A stretch of DNA of 64,000 nucleotides from the NCBI GenBank assembly GCA_028281525.1, contig JANQJR010000035.1, positions 157,285-221,284 of the forward strand, in the 5' to 3' direction. Origin of the DNA: Magnetovibrio sp. (GTDB lineage: Bacteria > Pseudomonadota > Alphaproteobacteria > Rhodospirillales > Magnetovibrionaceae). Below the pieces are notes generated by a model. It worked only from the letters and a program-made list of their open reading frames with translations, was not told the DNA's origin and made no database searches. The position numbers and the translations under genes are program-made. The first letter of the stretch is position 1; the number at the start of each line of letters is the position of its first letter. Below, piece after piece: positions 8,941 to 17,835 of this stretch.

Positions 8941-10194
8941 TCAATCGGCTGAAACGTGGTTGAGCGCCAAGTCGAAAGCATCGAAGTTGCGCAGGCGGCG
9001 CTCTTCAATGCCATGGACCGGGCGATTGAGCAGCATCGGCACCTTTTGTTCCGATGTGCCGCCGTGGGACCGCAACGGCACCGTCAGGCCGGACAAATCA
9101 TGATCCTTCTTGCGCGTGCCCAAAACGAAATCTTGTTCGGATACCACCGTCAAATCACCGATGCGCTCACCCGGCAATTCAAAAAAGTCGCACGCTTCTT
9201 GGCGGCTCAGGACCTTGTCGATACCAACGATTTCGTCGATGTGCTCGGCGATTTCGTCGACGATGCTTGCATCCGTATAGATGGTTGCGAATGACCCAAG
9301 CGCACCATGATGCACCACATACGGATCGGTGATGGACAGAATCACCCGGCAGGCATTTGGGCCGAAGGCACGGTCTAACAAGTCTTGCAGGTAGATCACA
9401 TTGGGCTGATGGGTTTCGTGGTCGTGCTTGGCGTTCATGCCGTGGTCGGCGGTCAAGGCGATCACCGCATCCATGGCGTCCAAGCGCTCCAAGTAGCCGT
9501 CCATCATGGCATAGAAGTCATTCGCTTCCGGTGCGCCCGGTGCGAATTTGTGCTGGATATAATCGGTGGTGGACAGGTACATCAGCGCCGGGCGGTCACG
9601 CTCCATGATCTTCACGCCTGCGGCGAAGACGAATTCAGACAGCGCCGCCGAATAGACATCCGGTGCGTTCATGCCGACCAGATCCAAGACGTTCTCGATG
9701 CCGTTCTCTGCCAGTGTCGCGGTGTCGGCGTGTTCGGACGAAAAGCAGGTCGCGCCCTCTTGCCCGAAATGCAGACCGTGGCCCAGCAGGCGGCGCAATT
9801 TGTCCTTGGCGGTGATGACCGCGACTTTCCCGCCGGCGTCCTGGAAAGTTTGAAACACCGTCGGGGCGCGCAGGAACTTCGGGTCGTTCATCATCACTTC
9901 CTCACCACTTTCGGAATCGAGGAAGTAATTACCCGATATACCGTGCACATGCGGCGGGCAGCCGGTAACGATGGACAAGTTGTTGGGGTTGGTGAAGCTG
10001 GGGATCACACAGTCCGCGCTGAGGTAAGCGCCATCGTTGATGACGCGGTCGAAAAATGGTGTTTCGCCCGCCGTGACCGCAGCTTCAATGTAGCCCGGCT
10101 GCGAGCCGTCAATGCACACCACCACCACCGGTGCATGAGGCCAGGCGTAGGTGCGCTCATTGACGGTGAAGGACTTAGGTATGGGCGTGTGCAT
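8941..10194 (-). CDS. phnA: Phosphonoacetate hydrolase PhnA
   Basis: A 417-aa enzyme of the alkaline phosphatase superfamily that splits phosphonoacetate into acetate and phosphate. Visible features are the metal-binding VVCIDGSQPGYIEAA near residue 27, the nucleophile region IPSFTNPNNLSIVTGCPPHVHG near residue 64, YLSTTDYIQHKFAPG, and the metal site IALTADHGMNAKHD. Length fits the family at about 410 aa. It is the last gene of the phnDCE-methyltransferase-phnA operon, 12 bases after the methyltransferase, so imported phosphonoacetate is the expected substrate. Induction by the substrate or phosphate limitation is likely but not shown. Confidence 0.92.
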   Translation of the reverse strand: MHTPIPKSFTVNERTYAWPHAPVVVVCIDGSQPGYIEAAVTAGETPFFDRVINDGAYLSADCVIPSFTNPNNLSIVTGCPPHVHGISGNYFLDSESGEEVMMNDPKFLRAPTVFQTFQDAGGKVAVITAKDKLRRLLGHGLHFGQEGATCFSSEHADTATLAENGIENVLDLVGMNAPDVYSAALSEFVFAAGVKIMERDRPALMYLSTTDYIQHKFAPGAPEANDFYAMMDGYLERLDAMDAVIALTADHGMNAKHDHETHQPNVIYLQDLLDRAFGPNACRVILSITDPYVVHHGALGSFATIYTDASIVDEIAEHIDEIVGIDKVLSRQEACDFFELPGERIGDLTVVSEQDFVLGTRKKDHDLSGLTVPLRSHGGTSEQKVPMLLNRPVHGIEERRLRNFDAFDLALNHVSAD

Positions 10195-10206
10195 GGTCGG
10201 AAGGTC

Positions 10207-10869
10207 TCACGCTTTTTGGAACGGTTTTTCCGCGACGATGTGCCAGTGGAATGCGCCGGGGCGCTGTTCGTAGTCCTCAATGGTGAAGACCTCGAACGCG
10301 CCGAACAGATCGAGCAGCCTTTTTGCATCGCAATAATAATGGGGGTGCGCTTTGTCTTGAACGCCGCCGTTGACCCAGGTGTCCGGTGCAACTTCTTCGC
10401 CCACGCCATAATTCGCATTGCGTTTGGACAACATGGTGCCTTGATAGATGCCGCCCGGACGCAATACGCGGTGGATTTCGGCGATGGCGGTTTTCACGAT
10501 CTCTTCATCGCCGTGATAGATCACGTTCCACGACAACACATAATCGAACTGGCCGTCGGGATAGGGCAGGTCGGTGAATTCGCCTTGATGAGTGTTGAGG
10601 GTCAAGCCCCGCGCCTGGGCCTTTTCCTGGGCGCGCCCAAGGCCGGTGGGCGCACCGTCCAGAGCTTCGACGCCGTAACCCATATCCGCCAAAGCGAGGG
10701 CGTGGCGGCCGACTCCGCAGCCCAGATCCAACGCATATTTTGCACCGTGCTCCCAGTGGCGGCGTGCGACGGTAAGCACACGGTTCTCCGCTTGTTCCCA
10801 CGCGGCGCGTTTGGCCGGATCGGCCCATTGCTGGTCCCAATGTCGGGGGGCGGTGGCGAATTCGTTCAT
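10207..10869 (-). CDS. Class I SAM-dependent methyltransferase inside the phn operon
   Basis: A 220-aa soluble protein with the Rossmann methyltransferase motifs: ALDLGCGVGRHALALA (motif I, near residue 46), VEALDGAPTGL (motif II) and YVLSWNVIYHGD, then EIHRVLRPGG (motif III region). It resembles the TehB/UbiE-like group, but the substrate cannot be read from sequence. It lies 17 bases after phnE and 12 bases before phnA on the same strand, so co-transcription is very likely. A link to phosphonate metabolism, for example modification of a phosphonate or detoxification, is inference from position only. Confidence 0.85.
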   Translation of the reverse strand: MNEFATAPRHWDQQWADPAKRAAWEQAENRVLTVARRHWEHGAKYALDLGCGVGRHALALADMGYGVEALDGAPTGLGRAQEKAQARGLTLNTHQGEFTDLPYPDGQFDYVLSWNVIYHGDEEIVKTAIAEIHRVLRPGGIYQGTMLSKRNANYGVGEEVAPDTWVNGGVQDKAHPHYYCDAKRLLDLFGAFEVFTIEDYEQRPGAFHWHIVAEKPFQKA

Positions 10870-10886
10870 TTATCTGTCCCGTCACA

Positions 10887-11753
10887 TCACATGATCTTGC
10901 GGCGTAAGTGCGAGCTCACACGCTCCACCAAAAGCACCAGCAAGAAGATACTGAGGATGATGGTCGCGGCTTCGGCGTATTCGAACATGTCCATGGAGAC
11001 CTTAAGCTCGATGCCGATGCCACCCGCGCCGACGAGGCCGAGAATGACCGAAGACCGGGTGGACTTTTCCAGGGCGAAGAGCGAGGTGTTGATGAACGAC
11101 GGCATGGCCGCGGGCAACACCGCGCTGAACACCGTGCCGCTCTTGCGCGCGCCCAGCGCGGTCAAAGCTTCTTGCGGACCTTGATCGATCTCTTCCATGG
11201 CCTCGGCGAAGAACCGCGCGCAAAAACCGATGGTATCGACCATGATCGCAAGCGTACCTGCGAAGGGGCCGAGGCCGACCATGATGACGAAGATCAGCGC
11301 CCACACCAGATCGGGCACCGTGCGCGCGAGCGCGATGATGCTGCGCGCGCCGCCCTGTATCCAGCGCGACGGCGTCAAGGTGCGGGCCGCCAGGATGGCC
11401 AGCGGCAGGCTCAAAATCACGCCCATGACCGTGCCGACGAACGCCATTTGGAAAGTTTCCAGCAGCGCCCAGGAAACCTGTTCGGCACGTTTTAAGCTCG
11501 GCGGGAAGGCCTCGGACAGGAAGGTCACGAGATTGGGGATGCCTTCGATGAAAGCGATGAAGGACCATTCCGTTCCGCTCAATGAAACGATGAAAAACGC
11601 CAGCGCGGCGACGTAGGCGATGAATTCGAAAGGACCGGGGCGTTCGAACCGACCCGGCGCGGCGCGGCCCCCGCGTGGTTGCACGTGTGCGTCCGCGCCG
11701 ATGGCGTCCGTCTCGCGCACTTGTGAAGATGGACCAATGGATGGATTAGTCAT
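10887..11753 (-). CDS. phnE: Phosphonate ABC transporter permease PhnE
   Basis: A 288-aa inner-membrane permease with a hydrophobic segment near residue 45 and further helices through the C-terminus. The binding-protein-dependent transport EAA-like region reads EALTALGARKSGTVFSAVLPAAMP, followed by SSVILGLVGAGGIGIEL, typical of PhnE. It pairs with ATPase PhnC and binding protein PhnD to import phosphonates. Its start overlaps the end of phnC by 8 bases, implying coupled translation. The charged N-terminal 30 residues are probably cytoplasmic. Confidence 0.93.
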   Translation of the reverse strand: MTNPSIGPSSQVRETDAIGADAHVQPRGGRAAPGRFERPGPFEFIAYVAALAFFIVSLSGTEWSFIAFIEGIPNLVTFLSEAFPPSLKRAEQVSWALLETFQMAFVGTVMGVILSLPLAILAARTLTPSRWIQGGARSIIALARTVPDLVWALIFVIMVGLGPFAGTLAIMVDTIGFCARFFAEAMEEIDQGPQEALTALGARKSGTVFSAVLPAAMPSFINTSLFALEKSTRSSVILGLVGAGGIGIELKVSMDMFEYAEAATIILSIFLLVLLVERVSSHLRRKIM

Positions 11754-12558
11754 AGAGGCCTCGCAAGGAATTCACGTTTTGGCTGTTGGATTCGCCATCA
11801 AGCGCCACCACGCCGCCACGCAAGCCGAGAATGCGGTCCGAATACCCAATCGCGTGCTCCAGATGATGGGATGAATAGAACAGGGTCAGGCCTTGGGATT
11901 TGATCAAGCGCACGAACAGCTCCATGACTTCCTCACCGGCCTTGGGGTCCAGGCTCGCCACCGGCTCATCGGCCAGCATGATGCGTGGGCGTTGCATCAG
12001 GGCGCGGGCGATGGCGACGCGCTGCGACTGGCCGCCGGACAACTGATCGACCCGGCGTTTGGCGAAATCGGCCAAACCCACCAAGTCCAGACAGTACATG
12101 GCTTCTTCGCGTACCGCTTTGGACGCCAGGGCCTGATGCCAGGTGCGCGGGCCGCGCGACCAGGCTTGCGCGCCGTGCACCACGTTTGAAAGGGCGGAGA
12201 AGCGCGGGACCAGGTTGTGGCGCTGGAAAATGAAGCCTGCTTGGGCGCGCACGTCGCGCAGCGCCTTGCGGGAAAGTCCGGTGATATCGGCACCCAGAAT
12301 TTTCACTCCGCCGGCGTCGGGTTCGATCAGGCGCAGACAGCAGCGCATCAAGGTGGATTTGCCGGTACCGTTGGCGCCAACCAGGGCGACGGCTTCGCCG
12401 CGGTGAATTTCGAATGAGATATCACGCAACACCGGAGCCTGACCGTCGTAGGATTTGGTCAGGCTCGAAATGCTCAGGTCTTGAATTCTCGAAGCGTTCG
12501 ACGGGGAGGCCATAGCCCCCCCGCCCAACTTAACGTCCAACTGTGCGGTCAAGTTCAT
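11746..12558 (-). CDS. phnC: Phosphonate ABC transporter ATPase PhnC
   Basis: A 270-aa ABC ATPase with Walker A GANGTGKST, Q-loop FQRHNLVPRF, signature LSGGQSQRVAIARAL and Walker B IMLADEPVASLDP, followed by the switch His in YSSHHLEHA. The Q-loop segment and overall length match PhnC. The first ATG at 12558 overlaps the phnD stop in an ATGA; an alternative start 15 codons later (MASPS) is possible. It energises uptake through PhnE of substrates delivered by PhnD. Confidence 0.93.
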   Translation of the reverse strand: MNLTAQLDVKLGGGAMASPSNASRIQDLSISSLTKSYDGQAPVLRDISFEIHRGEAVALVGANGTGKSTLMRCCLRLIEPDAGGVKILGADITGLSRKALRDVRAQAGFIFQRHNLVPRFSALSNVVHGAQAWSRGPRTWHQALASKAVREEAMYCLDLVGLADFAKRRVDQLSGGQSQRVAIARALMQRPRIMLADEPVASLDPKAGEEVMELFVRLIKSQGLTLFYSSHHLEHAIGYSDRILGLRGGVVALDGESNSQNVNSLRGLYD

Positions 12559-13436
12559 CAGTCGCCTACGAATTCGGAGTACTGCGGATATCCAATGGTG
12601 GAGTACATGGAGCGGACCAGGTTGTAGTCCTTATCCTCGATTGCGGTGAGGAACTTCATGCCCGCGTACTTCATGTTTTCTTCGTTGGTGGTGATGGCGT
12701 CGACGAAGTCTTGGGAGTGGCCGTCGAGCGCCGTTTGGATTTTCTTGATGGCGCTTTGATCGACGTGTGAGCCGGCCATCAGCACGTCGTTCGGCAGGTC
12801 GCCGGAACGGGCCAGGATGCGGAACGCGCCCGGGGGCAGGGTGTCTTTGTCGCGGGCCTTGCCGACCCAGGAGCGATAGTTGTCGCCCAGCGCGTCGGCG
12901 GAGCCGTTCTTGATGGACTCATGCATGATGTTGCGGGCCACAAATTTCAGGTTCACGTCCTTCTTCGGATCGATGCCGTAGTCCATCAGCAGCTGCGACG
13001 GACACAGGTGGCCGGAGGTGGAGCCCACGGATTTGAACACCACGTCCTTGCCCTTGAGCTGTTCCATCTGGGTGATGCCGCTGTCAGCCATGACAATGAT
13101 GGCGCAGAAGTAGTCCGGACGCGAGAAGCCCGCGATCGGCTTGGCGTTTGTGCGCTTGTTCATAACGACGTATTCGGCGGGGCCGGTCAGCACGAAGTCG
13201 ACTTTTTTGAACCTCAGCGCTTCGGCAGCGGCGGTACGGTTGTTGACAGGGAAGAATTCGAACTTCAGGCCGGACTTTTCTTCCAGAACCTTTTTGAACG
13301 GGCCCCATTCGACCTGCAGTTTTTCCAGGCCTTCGACATCGGTTACGGCGAATTTCAAAGTATCGGCGGCTTCGGCGGCGGTGACGGCGGCAGTGAACGC
13401 AGCCGCGATGGCGAAGCCCTTCAGGTGGCGGATCAT
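12558..13436 (-). CDS. phnD: Periplasmic phosphonate-binding protein PhnD
   Basis: A 292-aa exported protein with signal peptide (MIRHLKGFAIAAAFTAAVTA, cleavage near AEA-A at residue 23). The mature part has the PhnD/PtxB fold with LKFAVTDVEG, GPAEYVVMNKR, DVVFKSVGSTSGHLCPSQLL and RILARSGDLPNDVLMAG. It binds phosphonates in the periplasm and delivers them to PhnCE. It is the first gene of the operon, with a GGGGAGAG ribosome site about 8 bases before the ATG. The promoter must lie in 13437-13695, which also holds a palindrome. Confidence 0.93.
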   Translation of the reverse strand: MIRHLKGFAIAAAFTAAVTAAEAADTLKFAVTDVEGLEKLQVEWGPFKKVLEEKSGLKFEFFPVNNRTAAAEALRFKKVDFVLTGPAEYVVMNKRTNAKPIAGFSRPDYFCAIIVMADSGITQMEQLKGKDVVFKSVGSTSGHLCPSQLLMDYGIDPKKDVNLKFVARNIMHESIKNGSADALGDNYRSWVGKARDKDTLPPGAFRILARSGDLPNDVLMAGSHVDQSAIKKIQTALDGHSQDFVDAITTNEENMKYAGMKFLTAIEDKDYNLVRSMYSTIGYPQYSEFVGD

Positions 13437-13535
13437 CAGGAAGCTCTCCCCTAGGAACGGTGGTGGGTATTTGGGCGATGACTACCGTTTTAGTCCTGGG
13501 GCGTAACCGAAATATGCAATGTGTATGTCACCTCC

Positions 13536-13548
13536 ATAACATTGTTAT
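13536..13548. promoter_or_regulatory. Palindrome in the phnD / receiver-protein divergent region
   Basis: ATAACATTGTTAT is a 13-base inverted repeat with a single central base, about 100 bases upstream of phnD and 150 upstream of the divergent receiver gene. Such a site could be the operator for a regulator of the phn operon. No regulator gene is adjacent, so the binder is unknown. Confidence 0.4.
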
Positions 13549-13695
13549 AGACAAATGACGGATTGGTGCCTGTTCTCTGTATGGGCGTTTGTTTTCTGTA
13601 TTTTGGTCTTGTTTAGAATGCGTTAGCAATCCTCGATCCATAATAGCCATATGCGATTCGCGACGAGACGATTCGCACCTAAAGGCTTGAGAAAT

Positions 13696-14769
13696 ATGGA
13701 AGAACAAAGCCTCCGCCATTGTTCCGTGTTGGTGATCGACGACAGCGCGTCGTCGCGCACGCTGCTGGCGACCACACTGCAAGACATCGGGGTGGGTATC
13801 GTCAACACCGTGCCCAGCGGAGTCGCGGCGATCGAACATTTGCGCCATTCCGCCTACAATGCCATCACCAGTCCGACACCGCCGGTGGATTTGATCATTT
13901 CCGAATGGGAGATGGAACCGCTGGGCGGTATGATGCTGCTCAATTGGATCCGGCGCAACGTTGCTTCTCCCGACCGTTTCACCCGCACCGTGATCATGAG
14001 CGGGGAGTTGGATGCGGAAAAAGTGGAACGCGCCCGCACCGCCGGGGCCAATGCGGTGTTCGCCAAACCGTTCACCATCAACTCCATGCGCAAGCATCTC
14101 TTGAGCGTTCTGTTCGACAATCCGCCGTTCTTCAAGACCGCATCCTATTTCGGTCCGGACCGCCGCCGCCATGCGCAAGAGGTGGTGTTGGAAGACCGCC
14201 GCCGAATCCGCAAACCCTATCTGGAAAAAATCGGCACCGGCGCGAACCCGGATGTGGGATGTTTCGATATGCCGCATTACTTAAGTGAGATTGCGGTGGG
14301 GCGGCCGCGCGAACGGATCGATTTCGAAGAGCGCAACTTCGCCCATCAACTCCTCGCGCGCTTTAACGAAGATTATGCCGACTGGGTGCTGGGCGATGTG
14401 GAGGTGCTGCGCCTCGCCTTCAATTTGGCGGATGAAAATCCCGAGATGCGTGCGCGCAACATGTCCTTAATGACCAATTTGGTCACGCGCCTGGAACATG
14501 AAGGGGCGCTGATGGGCTATCCGTTGATATCCGCGTTCGCCCATACGCTCAACACCGCGATCCGCGCCGACGTTAGGCTGTGGCGTCAAACGTCGGAAAT
14601 TTTCGATGCTGCGCTCAGCGGTCTGGACACTGTGGTGCGTCAAAACATCCGTGGCGACGGTGGTGCCGTTGGGAAGGCATTGAACGACTCGCTGGGTCGG
14701 CTCAACAAGAAGCTTTTATACCTGCATCCGCAAAACCTGCACCGCCAGGGCGTGGCGTTGTTACGTTGA
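13696..14769 (+). CDS. Receiver-domain protein lacking the phospho-Asp
   Basis: A 357-aa protein with an N-terminal CheY-like receiver at residues 9-140: acidic pair Asp15-Asp16 (VLVIDDSASS), a Ser/Thr-type switch in VIMSGE and the conserved Lys in FAKPF. The residue aligned with the phospho-acceptor Asp is Glu70 (IISEWEME, where CheY reads ISDWNMP). The remaining 200 residues are helical with no recognised output domain. I start at ATG 13696 rather than 13651 because family similarity begins there. It is divergent from phnD and stands alone. The Glu may mimic permanent phosphorylation, which is inference. Confidence 0.8.
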   Translation: MEEQSLRHCSVLVIDDSASSRTLLATTLQDIGVGIVNTVPSGVAAIEHLRHSAYNAITSPTPPVDLIISEWEMEPLGGMMLLNWIRRNVASPDRFTRTVIMSGELDAEKVERARTAGANAVFAKPFTINSMRKHLLSVLFDNPPFFKTASYFGPDRRRHAQEVVLEDRRRIRKPYLEKIGTGANPDVGCFDMPHYLSEIAVGRPRERIDFEERNFAHQLLARFNEDYADWVLGDVEVLRLAFNLADENPEMRARNMSLMTNLVTRLEHEGALMGYPLISAFAHTLNTAIRADVRLWRQTSEIFDAALSGLDTVVRQNIRGDGGAVGKALNDSLGRLNKKLLYLHPQNLHRQGVALLR

Positions 14770-14783
14770 TGGGGTGAGACTTG

Positions 14784-15338
14784 TCAGCTGTGGCTTAGAC
14801 GCACTTTCTTCAACCAGTCGAGGATTTCGGCATCCAAGTTCTGGGCCTTGCCGCTGGCGCAGTATCGTCCTTCGGTCATGCCTTCTGTGCCTCTGCCATT
14901 ACGCAAGCTTAAGTGTGCGCCATAATTGCTTTGCATGAAAAAACAGGACTGATCATCTTCCTCTAGGGTAACGTAGTGGACCACGCCAATAGGCATATTG
15001 GTCGTTTGGATCGGGGAAATGTTTTGCGCTGCAGGGAAGATTTTGTTCACGCGCTTTAAGAAACGGCTGTCGGTTACGTTATAGAAACCGCCGAAAAAAT
15101 AGCGCTCGTAAGCGTACCAGCCACCCGTGAAATAAACCGTTTGACGCTCGTAGCTGCCTGCGGTGTAGATTCTCGCGCCTTTGAATTTGAAACCTTTGAC
15201 GTCATTCAGTTCGACCGGAAACCGGATCAGGGTTTCGCTGGGATCAACTTCGCGCTTTGTTGTGTACGGTGTGGTTTGACAGGCCGCCAAGACAAGTACC
15301 GTTGCGACAACGGAAATTTTTTTTATCTGCTGATACAT
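14784..15338 (-). CDS. Putative outer-membrane or periplasmic lipoprotein
   Basis: A 184-aa exported protein with a lipoprotein signal: a basic start, hydrophobic VVATVLVLAAC and lipobox LAAC with Cys20. The mature part is aromatic-rich (TGGWYAYERYFFGGFYNV) with two Cys residues further on that might form a disulfide. No known domain is recognised. It converges on the receiver gene, with 14 bases between the two stops. GC is lower than in neighbouring genes. The function is unknown. Confidence 0.7.
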   Translation of the reverse strand: MYQQIKKISVVATVLVLAACQTTPYTTKREVDPSETLIRFPVELNDVKGFKFKGARIYTAGSYERQTVYFTGGWYAYERYFFGGFYNVTDSRFLKRVNKIFPAAQNISPIQTTNMPIGVVHYVTLEEDDQSCFFMQSNYGAHLSLRNGRGTEGMTEGRYCASGKAQNLDAEILDWLKKVRLSHS

Positions 15339-15480
15339 GTTCAGCCCCCCTTAAACAAATCTGCTGCCCGGAAGTAACCTTTGCTCAATGGGCGTCATCA
15401 TCCAAAACAAACGGTAATCAAGCCGTCCGCTTGACACAACCCATAATGTGGCGGTTTTCGCCTGAGTGATTGTGAACTCC

Positions 15481-15518
15481 ATTTTATGTGGGCCGCTTTA
15501 TTTTATGTGGGCCGCTTT
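15481..15518. repeat. Perfect 19-bp tandem direct repeat
   Basis: ATTTTATGTGGGCCGCTTT occurs twice back to back (15481-15499 and 15500-15518) in the 238-base gap between the lipoprotein gene and the ferredoxin gene. It could be a slipped-strand duplication or a paired binding site upstream of the ferredoxin. Confidence 0.85.
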
Positions 15519-15576
15519 GACGGCGGGTGGCGAGGCCGGGCTTGATTCCTGATCCCCTTTAGGCCATGTCTTAGCC

Positions 15577-15882
15577 ATGAGTGACAAAACCGATTCCCCA
15601 CCACCCCGGGCCGCCACCGTTTACGTTTGCACCAACCTACGTATGAGCGGCGCATCCTGCGCCGGGCAGAAATCCAAGGCGGTCCTGCAGGCCATGCAAC
15701 GCCGCGCGGACGAACGCGCCCTGACGGGCCATCCGATGGTCACCGTACGTTCCAGCGTATGTTTGGGTTATTGCGGGGACGGGCCCAACGTGAAAGTCAT
15801 CAACGGTGATTTTTACCACCATGTCGGGCTCGACGATATCGATGCGATCTTGGATGCAGCGGAAAAGCCCAAGCGCGCCTGA
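15577..15882 (+). CDS. Thioredoxin-like [2Fe-2S] ferredoxin
   Basis: A 101-aa protein with four Cys placed as in thioredoxin-fold 2Fe-2S ferredoxins: Cys18 and Cys28 near the N-terminus (VCTNLR, ASCAGQ) and Cys62 and Cys66 (SVCLGYCGDGPNV). Such proteins, related to the NuoE-type cluster domain and to Shethna protein I, carry electrons in the cytosol; the partner is unknown. It is a single gene upstream of ettA with about 100 bases between. No cobalamin or hydrogenase genes are nearby to specify a pathway. Confidence 0.85.
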   Translation: MSDKTDSPPPRAATVYVCTNLRMSGASCAGQKSKAVLQAMQRRADERALTGHPMVTVRSSVCLGYCGDGPNVKVINGDFYHHVGLDDIDAILDAAEKPKRA

Positions 15883-15986
15883 ATCGTATTAAGCCCCCGT
15901 ATTTTAAGCCCCGTATTGAGCCCGCCCGCCGGATGCGCTAAAACCGCTGATCCATATTTTTTCCATTATTCGGAGTGCGCAAGTCC

Positions 15987-17666
15987 ATGGCGTCGTACCA
16001 ATACATTTACGTGATGAAAGGCCTCACCAAGGTGTTCCCCGGGGGCAAGGAAATCCTCAAGGGCATCACGCTGTCGTTTTTGCCGGGTGCGAAGATCGGT
16101 GTTTTGGGCCACAACGGCGCGGGTAAATCGACACTGTTGAAAATCATGGCCGGAATCGACACGGACTTCGGCGGCGAAGCCTGGGCGGCCGACGGCGTCA
16201 ATGTCGGATACCTGGAACAGGAACCGGAACTCGACAACAGCCTTACCGTCGTCGAAAACGTCATGCATGGCTTGGGTGAGACTAAGGATTTGCTGGACCG
16301 CTTCAACGAAATCTCCATGAAGTTCGCCGAACCCATGGACGATGACGAGATGGCGAAACTGTTGGAAGAGCAGGGTGAGCTTCAAGAAAAGATCGACGCC
16401 TGCGACGGCTGGGAGCTGGAGCGCACCGTCGAAATCGCCATGGATGCACTGCGTTGCCCGCCCCCCGATCAGGAGGTCACCAACCTCTCGGGCGGCGAAA
16501 AGCGCCGCATTGCACTGTGCCGCCTGTTGCTGCAAAAGCCCGACATCCTGCTGCTGGACGAACCCACCAACCACTTGGACGCGGAATCGGTCGCATGGCT
16601 GGAGCGCCACCTGCGCGAATACGCGGGCACCGTGATGATCGTGACCCACGATCGCTACTTCCTGGATAATGTCACCGGTTGGATTTTGGAACTCGACCGC
16701 GGCCGCGGCATTCCTTACGAAGGCAATTATTCCAGCTGGCTGGAACAGCAGGAAAAACGCCTTGCCCAGGAAGAGAAGGAAGAAACCGCCCGCCAGCGCA
16801 CCCTCAAACACGAATTGGAATGGATTCGCCAAGGCGCCAAAGCGCGCCACGCCAAGTCCAAGGCGCGCATCGCGGCCTACGATGAGTTGCTCGCTCAGGA
16901 CAAGGAAAAACGCATCGGCCAAGCGCAGATCACCATTCCCGCAGGGCCGCGCTTGGGATCGCTGGTGATCGAAGCGGAAGGCCTGCAAAAGGCTTTCGAC
17001 GACAAGCTTTTGATCGATGGGCTCGACTTCAAGCTGCCGCCGGGTGGCATTGTCGGCATCATCGGCGCAAACGGCGCGGGCAAGACCACCTTGTTTCGCA
17101 TGATCACCGGACAGGAACAGCCGGACGGCGGCTCACTTCGCCTGGGCGACACGGTGAAGCTCGGTTACGTGGATCAGAGCCGCGAAAACCTGGATGCGAA
17201 CAAAAGCGTGTGGGAGGAAATCTCCAGCGGGCTCGATATCATCGATCTGGGCGGCAAGGAGGTCCAATCCCGCGCCTACGTGTCGTGGTTCAACTTCAAA
17301 GGCGGCGATCAGCAAAAGAAGGTCGGCCAGCTTTCGGGCGGTGAGCGCAACCGCGTGCATCTGGCGAAGATGCTGCAGACCGGCGCCAATGTGATCCTGC
17401 TGGACGAACCGACCAACGATCTGGACGTCGATACGCTCCGCGGCCTCGAAGACGCGCTGCTCGACTTCGCCGGTTGCGCGGTGGTGATTTCCCACGATCG
17501 CTGGTTCCTGGATCGCATCGCGACGCACATCCTGGCGTTCGAAGGCAACTCCGAAGTGGTGTGGTTCGAAGGCAATTTCTTTGATTACGAAGAAGACAAG
17601 AAAAAGCGCTTGGGTGACGACGCGGTGGAGCCGCACCGAATCCAGTACAAGCCGCTGACGCGGTAA
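15987..17666 (+). CDS. ettA: Energy-dependent translational throttle EttA (ABC-F)
   Basis: A 559-aa ABC-F protein with two ATPase domains. The first has [24 protein letters not shown] and [11 protein letters not shown]; the second has [24 protein letters not shown] and [10 protein letters not shown]. There is no membrane segment. The N-terminus [18 protein letters not shown] matches the EttA start, hence ATG 15987, and the length is close to the 555 aa of the Escherichia coli protein. EttA binds the ribosomal E site and gates entry into elongation according to the ATP/ADP ratio. A shared hairpin terminator lies downstream. Confidence 0.95.
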   Translation: MASYQYIYVMKGLTKVFPGGKEILKGITLSFLPGAKIGVLGHNGAGKSTLLKIMAGIDTDFGGEAWAADGVNVGYLEQEPELDNSLTVVENVMHGLGETKDLLDRFNEISMKFAEPMDDDEMAKLLEEQGELQEKIDACDGWELERTVEIAMDALRCPPPDQEVTNLSGGEKRRIALCRLLLQKPDILLLDEPTNHLDAESVAWLERHLREYAGTVMIVTHDRYFLDNVTGWILELDRGRGIPYEGNYSSWLEQQEKRLAQEEKEETARQRTLKHELEWIRQGAKARHAKSKARIAAYDELLAQDKEKRIGQAQITIPAGPRLGSLVIEAEGLQKAFDDKLLIDGLDFKLPPGGIVGIIGANGAGKTTLFRMITGQEQPDGGSLRLGDTVKLGYVDQSRENLDANKSVWEEISSGLDIIDLGGKEVQSRAYVSWFNFKGGDQQKKVGQLSGGERNRVHLAKMLQTGANVILLDEPTNDLDVDTLRGLEDALLDFAGCAVVISHDRWFLDRIATHILAFEGNSEVVWFEGNFFDYEEDKKKRLGDDAVEPHRIQYKPLTR

Positions 17667-17685
17667 GTTTGGACTTATGCTCCCT

Positions 17686-17774
17686 CGTCGTTCCCGTACC
17701 CGCCTGCGCGGGTACAGGCTCCGGCGGGCGCCTAGCTGTCCTATCCATGGATGCCTGCTTGCGCGCGAATGACG
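17686..17774. repeat. Interspersed palindromic repeat, GTACCCGCCTGCGCGGGTAC type
   Basis: An imperfect palindromic element with the outer ends TCGTTCCCG and CGCGAATGACGA and an internal hairpin built on CCCGCCTGCGCGGG. Its centre contains CTATCCATGGATGC, resembling the widespread 'CGTCATTCCCGC...GGATGCC' short repeats of alphaproteobacteria. It lies between the convergent genes ettA and mlaA. Confidence 0.65.
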
Positions 17775-17786
17775 AAAGAAACAACA

Positions 17787-17812
17787 AAGCCCGCTTCGTT
17801 GGAAGCGGGCTT
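17787..17812. terminator. Bidirectional terminator hairpin between ettA and mlaA
   Basis: AAGCCCGCTTC and GAAGCGGGCTT form a perfect 11-bp stem around a GTTG loop. On the minus strand it is followed by a T-rich TTGTTGTTTC tract, and on the plus strand by GTGTTTG, so it can serve both converging genes, more strongly mlaA. Confidence 0.85.
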
Positions 17813-17835
17813 GTGTTTGAAATATGTGGGGTTGC

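Noticed and set aside
9385..11184. 599-codon plus-strand frame across phnA, methyltransferase and phnE
   Set aside because: Antisense shadow crossing three well-supported minus-strand genes; no start site or domain.
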